This document shows, piece by piece, positions 8,966 through 20,347 of a stretch of 64,000 nucleotides of DNA. The notes beneath the pieces are model-generated. The model saw nothing but the letters and a program-made list of their open reading frames with translations. It had not been told where the DNA came from and did no database searches. Source of the DNA: an uncultured Pelagibacteraceae bacterium (lineage in GTDB: Bacteria > Pseudomonadota > Alphaproteobacteria > Pelagibacterales > Pelagibacteraceae); NCBI GenBank assembly GCA_902523615.1, contig CABYZW010000002.1, forward strand, positions 1 to 64,000. The letters run 5' to 3'. Both the position numbers and the translations under genes were made by a program. Position 1 is the stretch's first letter, and every line of letters starts with the position of its first letter.

Positions 8966-9022
8966 ATAGTTTTGGATAATTTCAAATTAAGACATATTTG
9001 TGTTTTTTCAATAAAGAAATTT

Positions 9023-9547
9023 ATGAAATCAAGAAAAAATATAGTTTTTATTGGTATGATGGGCTCAGGAAAGACTTCAATAGGCCGCTTAATTTCAAAA
9101 AAATTGAAACTAGATTTTTTTGATGTTGATAATTATATCGAGAATAAACTTAATTTAAGAATAGCAAAAATATTTAAAGAAAAAGGGGAAAAATTTTTTA
9201 GAGAATTTGAAGAGAAAAGTACTTTAGAAATACTTAAAAAAAGTAATATTGTAATATCTTTAGGCGGAGGTGCTTTTTTAAACAATAAAGTCAGAGATGA
9301 AATTTTAATTAATCACATTTCTTTTTGGTTAAAATGGGAAACAGACACAATTATTAAAAGAATTAAAAATAGTCAAAAAAGACCTCTGGCCTCGAAATTG
9401 TCAAAAGAGCAATTAATGAATTTAATTAAAAAACGCTCTAACATATATGCTAAGGCGATGTATACTTTAAATTGTGACGATTTATCAAAAAACGAGATAA
9501 TTAACGAAATTTTGAAAAAATATGAAACAAAAAAAACTAATAATTAA
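9023..9547 (+). CDS. aroK: Shikimate kinase
   Basis: Phosphorylates shikimate at O3, a late step of chorismate synthesis. The start ATG at 9023 gives 174 residues with the P-loop GMMGSGKTS at 11-19, the family-typical position. A longer frame beginning at 8960 would add 21 residues unlike the family and run into the divergent promoter area. Other shikimate kinase features are FFDVDNYIE (shikimate-binding Asp), KFFREFE, SLGGGAF and RPL. It overlaps aroB by 26 bases, so the two pathway enzymes are coupled. Confidence 0.96.
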   Translation: MKSRKNIVFIGMMGSGKTSIGRLISKKLKLDFFDVDNYIENKLNLRIAKIFKEKGEKFFREFEEKSTLEILKKSNIVISLGGGAFLNNKVRDEILINHISFWLKWETDTIIKRIKNSQKRPLASKLSKEQLMNLIKKRSNIYAKAMYTLNCDDLSKNEIINEILKKYETKKTNN

Positions 9548-10628
9548 AACAAGAACAGAAAAGTATCCAATAATAATAGGTTCAAATTTAATTTCAAAAA
9601 CATCTAGTTTATTAAAAAAAAATTCAATCAGCTTCAAAAAATGTTTAATTGTAATTGATAAAAATGTTCCATCAAAATTTGTTAAAAAAATTAAAAATTC
9701 TTTTTCAAAAAAAAAAATATATTCAATTTCTTATAATTTTAATGAAAAAAATAAAAATCAGGAAACTATTAATAAGATTTTAAAAGTTTTATTAGATAAA
9801 AATTTTTCAAGAGAAGATTGTTTAATTGCTCTTGGAGGAGGCATTGCTGGTGATGTAGCAGGATTTGCTGCAAGTATATTTAAAAGAGGACTTAAATTCG
9901 TAAATATTCCTACTACTCTCTTATCTCAAGTTGACTCCTCAGTAGGTGGAAAAACAGGAATAAACTCAATTTATGGTAAAAATCAAATAGGAAGTTTTTA
10001 TCAACCAAAAATAGTAATAAGTGACAGTATTTTTTTAACAACCTTGCCAAAAAGGGAAATTATTTGTGGTTATGGAGAAATTTTAAAGCACTCTTTATTA
10101 TCGAATAAAAATTTTTACAATTTTTTAAATAAAAATATATTAAAAGTTATTAGTCTCAAGTCTCCATTTATTGAAAAAGCAATTTTTGAAAGTTGTAAAA
10201 TAAAAAAAATAGTTGTTGAAAAAGATGAAAAAGAAAAAAACTTAAGAAAAGCCTTAAATTTTGGACACACTTTTGCTCATGCTTATGAGGCCTCCTTAAG
10301 TTATTCTAAAAAACTGAATCATGGTGAGGCAGTAATATTGGGTATGAATAGTGCAATTAAATTTAGTTATCAAAATAAGTTATTAAACAAGAAAGATTAT
10401 AATTCTATTACTAATCATATAAGCTCCTCTAAATTGCCATTTGAAATTAAGAAGTACTATTCGTTGAAAGACGTAAATAAAATTTTATCCTTTATGTCAA
10501 AAGATAAGAAAAATAATTCTGATAAGATTAATCTTATATTGCTCAAAAAAATAGGATATCCAATTATTAATAAAATATTTGACAAAAAAACTTTAATGAT
10601 TTTTCTTAAAAGAGAATTATTTAATTGA
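9522..10628 (+). CDS. aroB: 3-dehydroquinate synthase
   Basis: Converts DAHP to 3-dehydroquinate, the first ring-forming step of the shikimate pathway, using NAD and a divalent metal. Characteristic blocks are ALGGGIAGDVAGFAASIFKRG, NIPTTLLSQVDSSVGGKTGI, GYGEILKHSLL, and the metal histidines in NFGHTFAHAYE and LNHGEAV. The 368-residue length is typical. Translation starts inside the end of aroK, 26 bases before its stop. The stop overlaps the convergent bolA stop by 8 bases, leaving no room for a terminator. Confidence 0.97.
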   Translation: MKQKKLIIKTRTEKYPIIIGSNLISKTSSLLKKNSISFKKCLIVIDKNVPSKFVKKIKNSFSKKKIYSISYNFNEKNKNQETINKILKVLLDKNFSREDCLIALGGGIAGDVAGFAASIFKRGLKFVNIPTTLLSQVDSSVGGKTGINSIYGKNQIGSFYQPKIVISDSIFLTTLPKREIICGYGEILKHSLLSNKNFYNFLNKNILKVISLKSPFIEKAIFESCKIKKIVVEKDEKEKNLRKALNFGHTFAHAYEASLSYSKKLNHGEAVILGMNSAIKFSYQNKLLNKKDYNSITNHISSSKLPFEIKKYYSLKDVNKILSFMSKDKKNNSDKINLILLKKIGYPIINKIFDKKTLMIFLKRELFN

Positions 10629-10881
10629 CAAATATTTGTAATGAGTGGATAAATTGTTTCATTTCATCTTGTAGGATTTTATAGATTTTTTTATTACTCT
10701 CGATTTTTCTCATTTTTTTTAACTCTTCTGATTTTATTGAAATTTTTAAATGATATTTGCCATCTATATTTCCAGAATGATTTTTGTGAATATAAGATTT
10801 ATCTTCTATCCTTATATTCTCTACTCTAATTTCTTTTTCAATTTTGTTTTTTACAATTGAAATTAACTGGTTTATATCCAT
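10621..10881 (-). CDS. BolA-family protein
   Basis: An 86-residue alpha+beta protein of the BolA family, which partners monothiol glutaredoxins in iron-sulfur cluster traffic or sensing. Visible family features are the N-terminal helix MDINQLISIVKNKIEKEI, the segment ENIRIEDKSYIHKNHSG, the strand KYHLKISIKSEEL, and the C-terminal helix MKQFIHSLQIFVN. The short length fits the IbaG/BolA2-like branch. It stands alone on the minus strand, converging on aroB and diverging from the J-domain gene 21 bases away, so a shared promoter region between 10882 and 10902 is implied. Confidence 0.88.
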   Translation of the reverse strand: MDINQLISIVKNKIEKEIRVENIRIEDKSYIHKNHSGNIDGKYHLKISIKSEELKKMRKIESNKKIYKILQDEMKQFIHSLQIFVN

Positions 10882-10902
10882 AACTAAAATTAATTATACA
10901 CT

Positions 10903-11430
10903 ATGAAATATATTTGTGACTGGGAAAATTGTAAAGAAAAGGGTGAATATAAGGCACCGATGGAAAAAGATAATAGTAAAAAATTTCGAATGTTATGTCT
11001 AAAACATGTAAAAGAGTTTAATAAAAATTGGAATTACTTTTCTGGTATGAATGATAATCAGGTAATTAATTTTCTTAAATCAGACATGATTTGGCACAAA
11101 CCTACTCAGAGCTTTAGTTCGTCTGATAATTTTTTTAAGGTTTTATGGAATAATACCTTAAAAGATGAGCTTGATGGTGATAAATTTAGAAGTGATTACA
11201 ATCACATGCGTCAATTTAAATTTGATCATAAAGACATTAAAGCTTTTAGTATATTAGGCATTTCAGTGGGTCTTAAATGGCAAAAAGTTCAAGAAAAATT
11301 CAAAATACTTGTGAAAAAATTTCACCCTGATATGAATTCTGGTAATAAGAAATATGAGGAAAAACTAAAGCTTATAACTTTGGCATATACGCAACTTAAA
11401 AATACTTATAAAGATAAAATTGACACCTAA
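10903..11430 (+). CDS. J-domain protein of the cobS-cobT neighbourhood
   Basis: A 175-residue protein with a C-terminal J domain: the HPD tripeptide that activates DnaK is at 141-143 within [14 protein letters not shown], flanked by helices AFSILGIS and [13 protein letters not shown]. The N-terminal half has C5-x4-C10 and C32-x2-H35, which may bind zinc (inference), and the aromatic stretch [10 protein letters not shown]. Genes of this kind typically precede cobS in alphaproteobacteria. Its stop overlaps the cobS start by 11 bases. It is probably a co-chaperone that links DnaK to the CobS/CobT complex. Confidence 0.88.
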   Translation: MKYICDWENCKEKGEYKAPMEKDNSKKFRMLCLKHVKEFNKNWNYFSGMNDNQVINFLKSDMIWHKPTQSFSSSDNFFKVLWNNTLKDELDGDKFRSDYNHMRQFKFDHKDIKAFSILGISVGLKWQKVQEKFKILVKKFHPDMNSGNKKYEEKLKLITLAYTQLKNTYKDKIDT

Positions 11431-12394
11431 TATAGATATACAACCTGATATAAAAGTTTCTATTAAACAAACTTTCGGAATTGACTCTGAAATGGAAGTG
11501 AATGCTTTTTCCAAAAAAAATGATTATGTTCCGGAAATAGATAAAAATTATAAATTTGATCGCGATACAACATTGGCTATTATTTCAGGGTTCGCATTCA
11601 ACAAGAGAGTTTTAATTCAGGGCTATCATGGGACAGGTAAGTCTACACATATTGAGCAAGTAGCTGCAAGATTAAATTGGCCCTGCATTAGAGTAAATCT
11701 TGATAGTCATATAAGCAGAATTGACCTGATCGGCAAAGATGCTATCGTTCTTAAAGATGGAAAACAAATTACCCAATTTAATGAAGGTATTTTACCCTGG
11801 GCAATCCAAAATCCTGTGGCCTTGGTTTTTGATGAATATGATGCTGGAAGACCAGACGTTATGTTTGTTATCCAGAGAGTACTTGAGGCAGAGGGAAATT
11901 TCACTCTTCTTGATAAAAATAAAGTAATCAAGCAAAATAGTTTTTTTAGATTATTTGCAACCTCAAATACTATAGGTTTAGGAGATACTACCGGACTGTA
12001 TCATGGTACTCAACAAATTAATCAAGGTCAAATGGATAGGTGGAATATAGTATCAACACTAAATTATTTAAGTCTCGATAAAGAAATGGAGATTGTGCTA
12101 GCAAAAAACAAAAATTTTAATAATCAAAAAGGTAAAGAGAAAATTTCTAATATGATTAAAGTCGCATCGCTTACAAGGAAAGGATTTATGGCTGGAGACA
12201 TATCTACAGTAATGAGTCCAAGAACAGTTTTACATTGGGCAGAAAATTCTGAAATATTTAAAGATACTGGTTATGCATTTAGACTTACTTTTTTAAATAA
12301 ATGTGATGAAATAGAAAAAAATACTATTGCAGAATATTATCAAAGATGTTTTGGTGAAGAGCTACCAGAATCGCTTGCTAATATTCAGTTATAA
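11420..12394 (+). CDS. cobS: CobS-like AAA+ ATPase
   Basis: A 324-residue MoxR-type AAA+ ATPase very similar to cobaltochelatase subunit CobS, which with CobT drives CobN-dependent cobalt insertion. Walker A is GYHGTGKST (68-76), Walker [10 protein letters not shown] (135-143), with the CobS signatures [20 protein letters not shown] and [23 protein letters not shown]. The start is TTG at 11420: the family N-terminus ([12 protein letters not shown]) is covered only from there, and no in-frame ATG precedes it. No cobN or other corrin gene is in the window, so a cobalamin role is doubtful here; a chaperone-like remodelling role is an alternative. Confidence 0.93.
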   Translation: MTPNIDIQPDIKVSIKQTFGIDSEMEVNAFSKKNDYVPEIDKNYKFDRDTTLAIISGFAFNKRVLIQGYHGTGKSTHIEQVAARLNWPCIRVNLDSHISRIDLIGKDAIVLKDGKQITQFNEGILPWAIQNPVALVFDEYDAGRPDVMFVIQRVLEAEGNFTLLDKNKVIKQNSFFRLFATSNTIGLGDTTGLYHGTQQINQGQMDRWNIVSTLNYLSLDKEMEIVLAKNKNFNNQKGKEKISNMIKVASLTRKGFMAGDISTVMSPRTVLHWAENSEIFKDTGYAFRLTFLNKCDEIEKNTIAEYYQRCFGEELPESLANIQL

Positions 12395-12916
12395 ATGAAC
12401 AATGATAATAAAATCTCGAATTTAAAAGAAAAACTCAGGCAAGCTCTAGCATCTACATTTAGAGTGATTTCAGATGATTTTATTGTCGACAGTAAACCTG
12501 ACAAAAAAACTCATCTTAAAAATTTAGATCTTTTAGATTTAGATGCTCTTAAAACAAAAAACGATTTTATCAAGGCAAGAGCTGATTTTGACTCAGCTGC
12601 TCTTAAAAAAAAATTTTCTGATGAACAAATATATAAAAAAAACTTACCTTCTAATTTAACATGTAAAAAACTTTATTCTATAGCTGAAAAAATAAGATAT
12701 GAGTCCTTAGGTGGTAAAATCCTAAGAGGAATAAAAAAGAATTTTAAAGAAAATTACAACCAAATAATCAACCAAAAAAGTAAAGACAAATTAAAATCAA
12801 AAGAAGATGTTTTAATATCAGAGGCATTTGAATTATATATGCTAAAAAAATTCCATAATATAAAGTTAAATGATTTAACAAATAAAATGTTAAGCTTTTG
12901 GGAAAAAAGATTTTGA
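12395..12916 (+). CDS. cobT: CobT-like protein, N-terminal part (frame disrupted)
   Basis: Starts immediately after the cobS stop and encodes 173 residues matching the N-terminal region of cobaltochelatase subunit CobT, including [13 protein letters not shown] and [13 protein letters not shown]. The frame ends at a TGA at 12914 just after FWEKRF, whereas CobT proteins continue into a helical and acidic linker and a von Willebrand A domain. That continuation is found in the +1 frame immediately downstream (next entry). A run of six adenines at 12903-12908 is the obvious slip point: with five, the reading passes straight into [15 protein letters not shown] of the second frame. Confidence 0.85.
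   Translation: MNNDNKISNLKEKLRQALASTFRVISDDFIVDSKPDKKTHLKNLDLLDLDALKTKNDFIKARADFDSAALKKKFSDEQIYKKNLPSNLTCKKLYSIAEKIRYESLGGKILRGIKKNFKENYNQIINQKSKDKLKSKEDVLISEAFELYMLKKFHNIKLNDLTNKMLSFWEKRF
12903..12908 (+). other. A6 run at the cobT frame break
   Basis: Six adenines between TGGG and GATTTTGAC. Removing one adenine joins the two cobT frames without loss of any residue; as written, the first frame stops at 12914-12916. This is the most economical explanation of the split gene. It could be a homopolymer sequencing or assembly error, a true deletion-prone site, or a site of polymerase slippage that makes some full-length product. Confidence 0.7.
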
Positions 12917-12944
12917 CAGCTCAATAAATAAACATTTTGAATTT

Positions 12945-14198
12945 TTGCAAAAAAACATTGAAAACCAACAAAACTATAGTTCAAAATTTTCAGAGATATT
13001 TCAAGAAATGGATATTTTACAAAATGAGGACAGTGAAAATAACAAAGAACAAAATATAGACGAAGGTCAAAGCAATCCATCAAATGACGATAAGGAGAGC
13101 GAAACTAAAGATAAGAAAGATCAAAATAAAGATGAGGAGGCTAGAGCTACTTCAGATACAGACCATGATATTGATCAATACAAATTAGATGAACAGCTTA
13201 TCGATACAGACACTAATGAAAATAATAATGAGCAAATACTCCAAAAAAAAATAAATGAATTAAATCTGGAATATAAAATTTTTACTAACCAATTTGATGA
13301 AATTACAAAAGCAGAAAATTTAGAAAACTCAGATGAGGCAATAAAATTAAGGAAAACTTTAGACCAACAATTATTAAGTTTTCAAGATATAATTACTAAA
13401 CTCGCTAATAAACTTCAAAGACAACTATTGGCAAAACAAAACCGAGCTTGGGAATTTGATCTTGAGGAAGGTTTATTGGATAGTTCAAAATTACCTAGAA
13501 TAATAATGGATCCATATAATTCTTTGTCTTTTAAAAAAGAAAAAGATTTAGATTTTAAAGATACTGTGGTTACTTTACTAATTGATAATTCTGGATCTAT
13601 GAGAGGAAGGCCAATTACCATTGCTGCAATATGTGCAGATATTTTATCCAGAACTTTAGAACGTTGCTCTGTAAAAGTCGAGATATTAGGTTTTACTACA
13701 AAAAATTGGAAAGGTGGTCAAAGTCGGGAACTTTGGAACAAAAAAAATAAACCTGAAACACCTGGGAGATTAAACGATTTAAGACATATAATTTATAAGA
13801 GTGCTGATACTCATTGGAGACAATCTAAAAACAATCTTGGTTTGATGTTAAAAGAAGGCCTATTAAAAGAAAATATAGATGGTGAAGCTATATTATGGGC
13901 CTTTAGTAGGTTAAAAAAAAGAAAAGAAGAAAGAAAAATCTTAATGGTTATTTCTGATGGCGCACCAGTTGATGACTCAACTTTATCCGTAAATTCAGGA
14001 GATTTTTTAGAAAAACACTTAAAAAAAATGGTCAAATTTATTGAGGAAAAAACAGAAATTGAAATTTTAGCAATTGGTATTGGTCACGATGTTTCAAGGT
14101 ATTATAATAGAGCAATTAAGATAACTGATGTTAATGAATTAGGTGATGTAATGATTTCACAACTTAGTTCTTTATTTGATAAAAAAAAATTACATTAA
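12945..14198 (+). CDS. cobT: CobT-like protein, C-terminal VWA part (frame disrupted)
   Basis: Carries the rest of CobT: an acidic low-complexity linker (about residues 25-95, rich in Asp, Glu, Asn), a helical region, and a von Willebrand factor A domain with an intact MIDAS DNSGS at 214-218 and the block [12 protein letters not shown]. The first usable start is a TTG at 12945, but homologous sequence continues upstream in this frame to about 12903. It is therefore the second half of one gene rather than an independent start. Both halves look well conserved and uninterrupted, which fits a very recent indel, a sequencing error or slippage rather than decay. It ends on a TTAA shared with the regB-like gene. 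Confidence 0.85.
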   Translation: MQKNIENQQNYSSKFSEIFQEMDILQNEDSENNKEQNIDEGQSNPSNDDKESETKDKKDQNKDEEARATSDTDHDIDQYKLDEQLIDTDTNENNNEQILQKKINELNLEYKIFTNQFDEITKAENLENSDEAIKLRKTLDQQLLSFQDIITKLANKLQRQLLAKQNRAWEFDLEEGLLDSSKLPRIIMDPYNSLSFKKEKDLDFKDTVVTLLIDNSGSMRGRPITIAAICADILSRTLERCSVKVEILGFTTKNWKGGQSRELWNKKNKPETPGRLNDLRHIIYKSADTHWRQSKNNLGLMLKEGLLKENIDGEAILWAFSRLKKRKEERKILMVISDGAPVDDSTLSVNSGDFLEKHLKKMVKFIEEKTEIEILAIGIGHDVSRYYNRAIKITDVNELGDVMISQLSSLFDKKKLH

Positions 14199-15472
14199 AT
14201 TTTAAATAAATCAGTATTTCGCCACTTAATAATTACCTCAGCACCCCCTCTTGTTTTAGAATTTCTACAATTAATTGTTGCAAAATTTTTTTCAAGTAGG
14301 GTCTTGCCAATAAAAATTCCTAAACCTAGTCCTGTTTTATCATTATTATTTTTATTTCCTTTTAAATATGGCTCTCCAATTTTAGATAATATATCACTTG
14401 AATAACCTTTTCCATCATCTTCTATTGTGATTTCTGTAAAATCATTATTACTTTTCAAAGTAATAAAAATTTTATTTAAACTAAATTTATTTGCATTTCC
14501 TATAAAATTTCTTAATCCATAAATAATTTCCATTGATTTTGTAATTTTTTTTGGATTGGCGTCTTGGTTGAAATTTAATACAAATTCTTTAGATCCAGTC
14601 TCTTTAAATGAAGAAACTATCTCGATCAAAAAATCCTTAATAGTTAAATCTTCATCTATAAAATCATCCTCTTCATTCGGATTTAATGACAATTTTTTTA
14701 AGATTTGATTGCATCTCTCAACCTGGCTTGATAACAATTCTATATCTTGAAACACTTCTTTTTGATTTTTGAGCTGTTTTTTAAGTTCTTGTGAAATGAT
14801 CTTGATTGTTGATAAAGGAGTTCCTAGAGAATGAGCAGCTGCTGCCGCTTGACCACCTAAAGATAACATTTCGTGTTCTTTGGCCATTACCTCTTCCATC
14901 TTATTTAATGCCTCTTTTCTTATTCTAGACTCGTTTCCAAAAATTATTGCAAAATAATTAAGAAATACTAGTGCTATTATTAGTGATATAGGTATTGAAA
15001 AATAGTAATAATCATCAACATGAAAATGATCACTTAAGAATCCAGGTAAATCTTTAGAGTAAAAAGTTAAAAATATTATTATAAATATCGTTGTTAAAAC
15101 TAATAGTAGATTAGTTCTAAGGCCTAAATTTGTTGAAGCGAAAACACTTGGTATTATCAAAAAGATTACAAAAGGATTAATTATACCTCCAGTAAGATAA
15201 ATAAGCGTAGCCAATTGAAAAATGTCAATCATTAAAAAAATTAAGGCTGATCTGTCTGATAATTGAGTTTTCTCATGAATGAACATCAAGTAAAGATTAC
15301 TTAGAATGCCAATAAATATTACTATGTTTGAATAAATGAAATCAAAATCAAGATTGAAATAAAAGTAAACAACATTGACAGAGAATATCTGTCCAATTAT
15401 CGCAATCCATCTAAGTGATACGTATGTTGATTTTTTTAAAGTGTAGTATTTTGAAGTTTCAAAAAACTTCAT
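14195..15472 (-). CDS. regB: RegB/PrrB-type redox sensor histidine kinase
   Basis: A 425-residue membrane kinase. About six transmembrane segments fill residues 20-175, with the quinone-box-like sequence GGIINPF at 95-101, matching the GGXXNPF motif described for RegB. The phosphoacceptor is H214 in [15 protein letters not shown], and a cysteine lies exactly 40 residues later (C254, in QVERCNQIL), corresponding to the redox cysteine of RegB. The ATPase domain has the N box ([13 protein letters not shown]), EDDGKGYS and GLGLGIF. It probably senses respiratory redox state and phosphorylates a RegA-like regulator, which is not in this window. It lies 2 bases after gyrB. Confidence 0.9.
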   Translation of the reverse strand: MKFFETSKYYTLKKSTYVSLRWIAIIGQIFSVNVVYFYFNLDFDFIYSNIVIFIGILSNLYLMFIHEKTQLSDRSALIFLMIDIFQLATLIYLTGGIINPFVIFLIIPSVFASTNLGLRTNLLLVLTTIFIIIFLTFYSKDLPGFLSDHFHVDDYYYFSIPISLIIALVFLNYFAIIFGNESRIRKEALNKMEEVMAKEHEMLSLGGQAAAAAHSLGTPLSTIKIISQELKKQLKNQKEVFQDIELLSSQVERCNQILKKLSLNPNEEDDFIDEDLTIKDFLIEIVSSFKETGSKEFVLNFNQDANPKKITKSMEIIYGLRNFIGNANKFSLNKIFITLKSNNDFTEITIEDDGKGYSSDILSKIGEPYLKGNKNNNDKTGLGLGIFIGKTLLEKNFATINCRNSKTRGGAEVIIKWRNTDLFKI

Positions 15473-15474
15473 AT

Positions 15475-17559
<2,085 letters not shown>

Positions 17560-17653
17560 TCATCATAACATTTTTCATAAAAAAAATCTTGTTTATATTT
17601 ATGTATTTTTTTTTTTAATCTTAAATTAAGACCTAATTATAAGGTTAAATTAA

Positions 17654-17743
17654 TGGCGGAGAGAATGGGATTCGAACCCATGAAAGGATTACTCCTTTAC
17701 ACGCTTTCCAAGCGTGCGCCTTCAACCACTCGGCCACCTCTCC
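17654..17743 (-). tRNA. tRNA-Ser (anticodon GGA)
   Basis: Read on the minus strand, the 90-base element folds as a class II tRNA. The acceptor GGAGAGG pairs with TCTCTCC; the anticodon stem CACGC/GCGTG encloses TTGGAAA with anticodon GGA; there is a long variable arm and the T-loop GGTTCGAATCC. The 3' CCA is encoded. It lies between gyrB and a polysaccharide-type cassette on the same strand. Confidence 0.97.
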
Positions 17744-17770
17744 TTAGAAGAATTATTTTCAAAATTTAAA

Positions 17771-18526
17771 TTATATCTTTTGTATTATCAATTGATAACT
17801 AATGGATACTATTTTTAATTTAAAAAAATTATCATGTAAAAACCTTTTAATAGCACCTATCGGATTAGAATTTATATCTTTATAATAACTCCATATAAAA
17901 TCATCAAAAATTATGAATCCACCTTTTTTTAGATGTTTAAAAGAATTTTTTGCATCATTAAGCACATTTGAGTAATGATGATTTCCATCAATAAAAATTA
18001 AATCGAATTTGACATCTTTACAACTTTTATAAAAATTATCTGATGTGGATTTATGATGTATTAATCTATCTTTAAATTGACTGGTATTTAATTTGAAATT
18101 TTTATAAACTAAGCCAAAGTCTTTATCTTTATTTTCCTCTGAAGCTATATAAGGATCTACGCAAATGATCTTTGAATTTGTCAATGTTGTTAAAAAGAAG
18201 ACTGAAGATAATCCTTCATATGACCCTAATTCAAGAATATTTAACTCCTTTTTTCTTAATTTGAACCTAAGAATAAATCTACTTAGGTATTTAATGTTAT
18301 AAGAAAACCAATCTTGAGTATATGTACCTTTCTTTTTTGTTTTTAAAAAGTTTAAATTTATTTCAATGCTCTCTCTGGAGTTTTTCCTTTTAAAAAAATT
18401 GAATTTTCTTGAAAAAAATAGTCTTAAAATTAAAAAAAAAGTTATCATTTTATAAGTCCTTAAAGACTTTAATAAAAATTTATAGTAATTATTCATATAA
18501 TGATTATAAGAATTTATAATATCCAA
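17771..18526 (-). CDS. Class I SAM-dependent methyltransferase
   Basis: A 251-residue protein with a Rossmann methyltransferase core: motif I LNILELGSYEGLSS near 97-110, the acidic strand end IICVDPY, and FDLIFIDGNHHYSN followed by LKKGGFIIFDDF. This arrangement resembles the Methyltransf_24 group, often found in sugar or surface-polymer gene sets. Its first about 30 residues are basic and aromatic. It overlaps the GT17-like gene by 13 bases and is the last gene of a three-gene cassette ending just before tRNA-Ser. The substrate is unknown; a sugar or glycan is inferred from context. Confidence 0.82.
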   Translation of the reverse strand: MDIINSYNHYMNNYYKFLLKSLRTYKMITFFLILRLFFSRKFNFFKRKNSRESIEINLNFLKTKKKGTYTQDWFSYNIKYLSRFILRFKLRKKELNILELGSYEGLSSVFFLTTLTNSKIICVDPYIASEENKDKDFGLVYKNFKLNTSQFKDRLIHHKSTSDNFYKSCKDVKFDLIFIDGNHHYSNVLNDAKNSFKHLKKGGFIIFDDFIWSYYKDINSNPIGAIKRFLHDNFFKLKIVSISYQLIIQKI

Positions 18527-19323
18527 TCTTTATAATATTCTTTATTATTTACTAAAAAATTTGGAAAACTTTCATCAAAATTTATTTTTTGATATTTATG
18601 TCCTCTTTCAAAGAGATCTACTTGCTCTTTCATTTTATTAGAAATTATAGTTTCGTCACTATATTTTTTTGAAGAAAATTCTGAATGAGCAAAGGTTTTT
18701 AATTTTAAAGAAATTTCTTTTGGAGACATTACATTGTTAAAATGCCAGCCAGATTTTTTAAAAAGCTCAATATTCTTTTCCTTATCTAGCCTGTAAAACT
18801 TATAATTTAAATTTTTTGATAATACTTTTTGTCTTAAATAGTCTATTGAGGATAAATTTTTTTTTTTAGTAACTCGAGTACCTTCCCATGGACTTTCATG
18901 AGGATTAAAAAGATTAAATTTATAATTAAAACAATCCATCATAAATATTCCAAATTTTTTTTTTAATTCAAAATTTTTTAAAAATTTTGGATTTATAATT
19001 TCATCTGGATCTGAAAAAAAAATATAATCTTCATTATCGGCAAAATTCAAACAACTCAAAAGGTGTTCTCTCTGTATAGCTTGATTTTCCCATCTATCTG
19101 TATTTTTAGGAAAAGGTTGATCAATAAAAAAATATTTAATTTTTTTAAAATTATAATTTTTTTTCAAAAGAAAATTTTTTTTTTTAAGATCACCCTTGTG
19201 ATCGTATTTTGACTCACAAATTACAAAGTAGTCTACAAAATTTGATAAAATATTGTATCGAATTTCAAACATAAAATTATTATCAAAAAAAGTTATGCAA
19301 TCAAAAATTTTACTTTGGCTCAT
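18514..19323 (-). CDS. Glycosyltransferase family 17-like protein
   Basis: A 269-residue protein whose N-terminus (KIFDCITFFDNNFMFEIRYN followed by VDYFVICESKYDHKG) matches the start of family GT17, related to beta-1,4-mannosyl-glycoprotein N-acetylglucosaminyltransferase. Further family features are the acidic DEDYIFFSDPDEI-like block (EDYIFFSDPDEIINP) and GWHFNNVMSPKEI. No signal or membrane segment is seen, so it probably works in the cytoplasm on nucleotide-sugar donors for a surface glycan. It overlaps both neighbours by 13-14 bases, so the cassette is one transcription unit. Confidence 0.85.
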   Translation of the reverse strand: MSQSKIFDCITFFDNNFMFEIRYNILSNFVDYFVICESKYDHKGDLKKKNFLLKKNYNFKKIKYFFIDQPFPKNTDRWENQAIQREHLLSCLNFADNEDYIFFSDPDEIINPKFLKNFELKKKFGIFMMDCFNYKFNLFNPHESPWEGTRVTKKKNLSSIDYLRQKVLSKNLNYKFYRLDKEKNIELFKKSGWHFNNVMSPKEISLKLKTFAHSEFSSKKYSDETIISNKMKEQVDLFERGHKYQKINFDESFPNFLVNNKEYYKDWIL

Positions 19324-20344
19324 TTGACCACTGATCTAATATTTTCATATTCAATAATGTTTCATTTAAATTCATAGCTGGAAAGTTTGGATAAAAAATT
19401 CCATCTGATAAATTTTTACTTATTTTTTTTATTTGATAAGAGTATATATTTTTTTTTTTGTCAAAATCCAAAATTCTATCTGATTTTCCTTTTACTTTAA
19501 TGAGACTTTGACCATTGAACCATGGATTATTTATTATAATTGATCCCTTTTCACCAATTATAACACTACTATGACCTAAATGATTTTTAAAGGATGCATG
19601 TATTTCTGATTTAAAACCGTTAAAAAAGTTAAGTTCCCCAAAAGCATCAATATCAACACCGGTTTCTCCTATTTCTTTTTTAATTTTAGTTAATTTTAAG
19701 TTTTGAAGGTTATTTTTTTTAATTATGGATCCAACCAATAAACTTAAAGAAGATGTATAACATCCAAGATCAAGAATACATCCCCCTCCAAGTTTTTTGT
19801 TGAATTTTCTGTCCTCTATATTTATTTTTTTTTTTTTGTTAAAAAAAATTAACTTTTTTTTTGTTAATAAGTTTAATCCAAAAAAAGATTTCATTGATAT
19901 CAAATTTCCTATTTCATTATTTTTAATATTCTCTAAAATTAAATTTAATTGGGGATAATATCTATACATAAAAGCTTCACCAAAAAATAGATTTGTACCA
20001 TTTAAATTTTTTTGAATATCCTGAGCTTCTAATAAATTTAAAGTTGCAGGCTTTTCAACTAGCACATTTTTTTTGTTTTTTATAGCTTTGATCACCCATT
20101 CATGGTGTAAGGAGTTTGGTAAAGCTATATAAATAATATCAACATCTTTGCAATTAAGAATTTGATCATAATTGTTGAATAAATATTTGTCATCGATAAA
20201 AAATTTTTTTTTAAATTTTGACAACTTTTCATAATTTGTACTCGCTACAGCTAAAAGTTTAGCATTATCTGTTTCAGCAAATCCTTCAGAAAATTTTTGA
20301 GCTATATCACCTAGGCCTATAATTCCCCAATTAATTGTTTCCAT
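19310..20344 (-). CDS. Gfo/Idh/MocA-family oxidoreductase
   Basis: A 344-residue NAD(P)-dependent dehydrogenase. The N-terminal Rossmann domain has WGIIGLGDIAQKF (glycine-rich loop) and the family signature VLVEKPATLN near 95-104. The C-terminal alpha/beta sheet domain has the GGGCILDLGCYTSSL stretch that usually carries the active-site region. Members oxidise sugars, inositols or nucleotide sugars. It begins 3 bases after the lepA stop (lepA lies upstream on this strand) and overlaps the GT17-like gene, so the cassette may ride on the translation operon's transcript. The sugar substrate is unknown. Confidence 0.87.
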   Translation of the reverse strand: METINWGIIGLGDIAQKFSEGFAETDNAKLLAVASTNYEKLSKFKKKFFIDDKYLFNNYDQILNCKDVDIIYIALPNSLHHEWVIKAIKNKKNVLVEKPATLNLLEAQDIQKNLNGTNLFFGEAFMYRYYPQLNLILENIKNNEIGNLISMKSFFGLNLLTKKKLIFFNKKKKINIEDRKFNKKLGGGCILDLGCYTSSLSLLVGSIIKKNNLQNLKLTKIKKEIGETGVDIDAFGELNFFNGFKSEIHASFKNHLGHSSVIIGEKGSIIINNPWFNGQSLIKVKGKSDRILDFDKKKNIYSYQIKKISKNLSDGIFYPNFPAMNLNETLLNMKILDQWSNEPK

Positions 20345-20347
20345 TCA

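Noticed and set aside
8960..9022. Longer aroK frame starting at 8960
   Set aside because: Adds 21 residues before the P-loop protein start, unlike shikimate kinases, and overlaps the divergent small membrane gene's start; ATG 9023 fits the family.
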